Positions 63,953-64,000 of a stretch of 64,000 bases of DNA are shown here, piece after piece (position 1 is the stretch's first letter; each line of letters begins with the position of its first letter). The position numbers and the translations under genes are program-made. A model generated the notes under the pieces. It worked only from the letters and a program-made list of their open reading frames with translations, had not been told where the DNA came from and did no database searches. Origin of the DNA: Dethiosulfatibacter aminovorans DSM 17477 (GTDB taxonomy: Bacteria > Bacillota > Clostridia > Tissierellales > Dethiosulfatibacteraceae); assembly GCF_900142005.1 (NCBI RefSeq), contig NZ_FQZL01000004.1, forward strand, positions 186,001 to 250,000, read 5' to 3'.

Positions 63953-64000
63953 ATGAAATACAATGTAGTTGAGAGATTCACCAGCATCAACGGTGAAGGA
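63953..64000 (+). CDS. queE: 7-carboxy-7-deazaguanine synthase, N-terminal fragment
   Basis: Only 16 residues are in the window; it runs off the end. The start MKYNVVERFTSINGEG is the typical QueE N-terminus (substrate loop before the radical SAM Cys), 19 bases after queD with GGGGAGAG before the ATG. QueE uses the product of QueD, so order and identity agree. Confidence 0.8.
   Translation, partial: MKYNVVERFTSINGEG

Overview
The window reads as a low-GC, anaerobic Firmicute of the Clostridia/Tissierellia type. Arg is mostly AGA/AGG and Ile often ATA, ribosome binding sites are strong GGAGG, and the gene content suits an amino-acid or organic-acid fermenter (acetoin dehydrogenase, BCCT plus CoA-transferases, 2-hydroxyacyl-CoA-dehydratase-like proteins, T-box serS). 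A Dethiosulfatibacter-like genus is a guess. Nearly all genes are on the + strand; the exceptions are a GNAT gene, an insertion sequence, a small hypothetical, a peptide/ATP-grasp operon and an iron-type ABC operon.

Layout. 0-3.7 kb: end of gyrA, a partner-switching module (STAS protein, anti-sigma-like protein, SigB/SigF-type sigma factor), mgsA and niaR. 3.9-6.7 kb: a large UPF0182 membrane protein. 7.0-13.5 kb: a sigma-54 promoter followed by two CaiB-type CoA-transferases, a BCCT transporter, a CBS-HTH protein and a sigma-54 activator. 13.5-19.5 kb: T-box serS, D,D-carboxypeptidase, AEC permease, tRNA-Pro and two related membrane proteins. 19.6-21.5 kb: a GNAT gene and a 1.1 kb noncoding array of ~188-bp degenerate repeats bounded by promoter-like and terminator sequences. 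21.7-30.2 kb: a sigma-54 acetoin dehydrogenase operon carrying its own lipoate genes and an AcoR-like activator. 31.8-46.1 kb: a catabolic island (NhaC-type transporter, ArgH-family lyase, racemase-family protein, two paralogous sigma-54 activators, a pair of NodB-family deacetylases one of which has lost its metal ligands, an amino-acid ABC transporter), interrupted by a complete 1871-bp insertion sequence with an 8-bp target duplication. 46-53 kb: assorted housekeeping and stress genes. 53-55.5 kb (minus): a GNAT/RimK-type ATP-grasp fusion translationally coupled to a 20-residue peptide gene with a long leader. 55.7-61.4 kb: a DUF2202 protein, a PHP phosphoesterase, a partial duplication and a ferric-type ABC transporter. 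61.6-64 kb: a preQ1-I riboswitch heading an operon of an HgdB-like protein, an HgdC-like activase, queD and queE (cut by the window end).

Four GG-N10-GC sigma-54 promoters (7049, 21724, 31794, 41911) occur with four enhancer-binding activators (12141, 28306, 36857, 39736), so much of the accessory metabolism here is sigma-54 controlled.

The strongest candidates for something undescribed are: (1) the HgdB/HgdC-type ATP-dependent reductase pair under a preQ1 riboswitch with queuosine genes; (2) the 20-aa peptide plus GNAT-ATP-grasp ligase; (3) the repeat-built noncoding transcript at 20.3-21.5 kb; (4) a two-gene, one-active-site CoA-transferase next to a BCCT transporter, resembling a split DddD. 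All function statements rest on motif reading; no database search was run.
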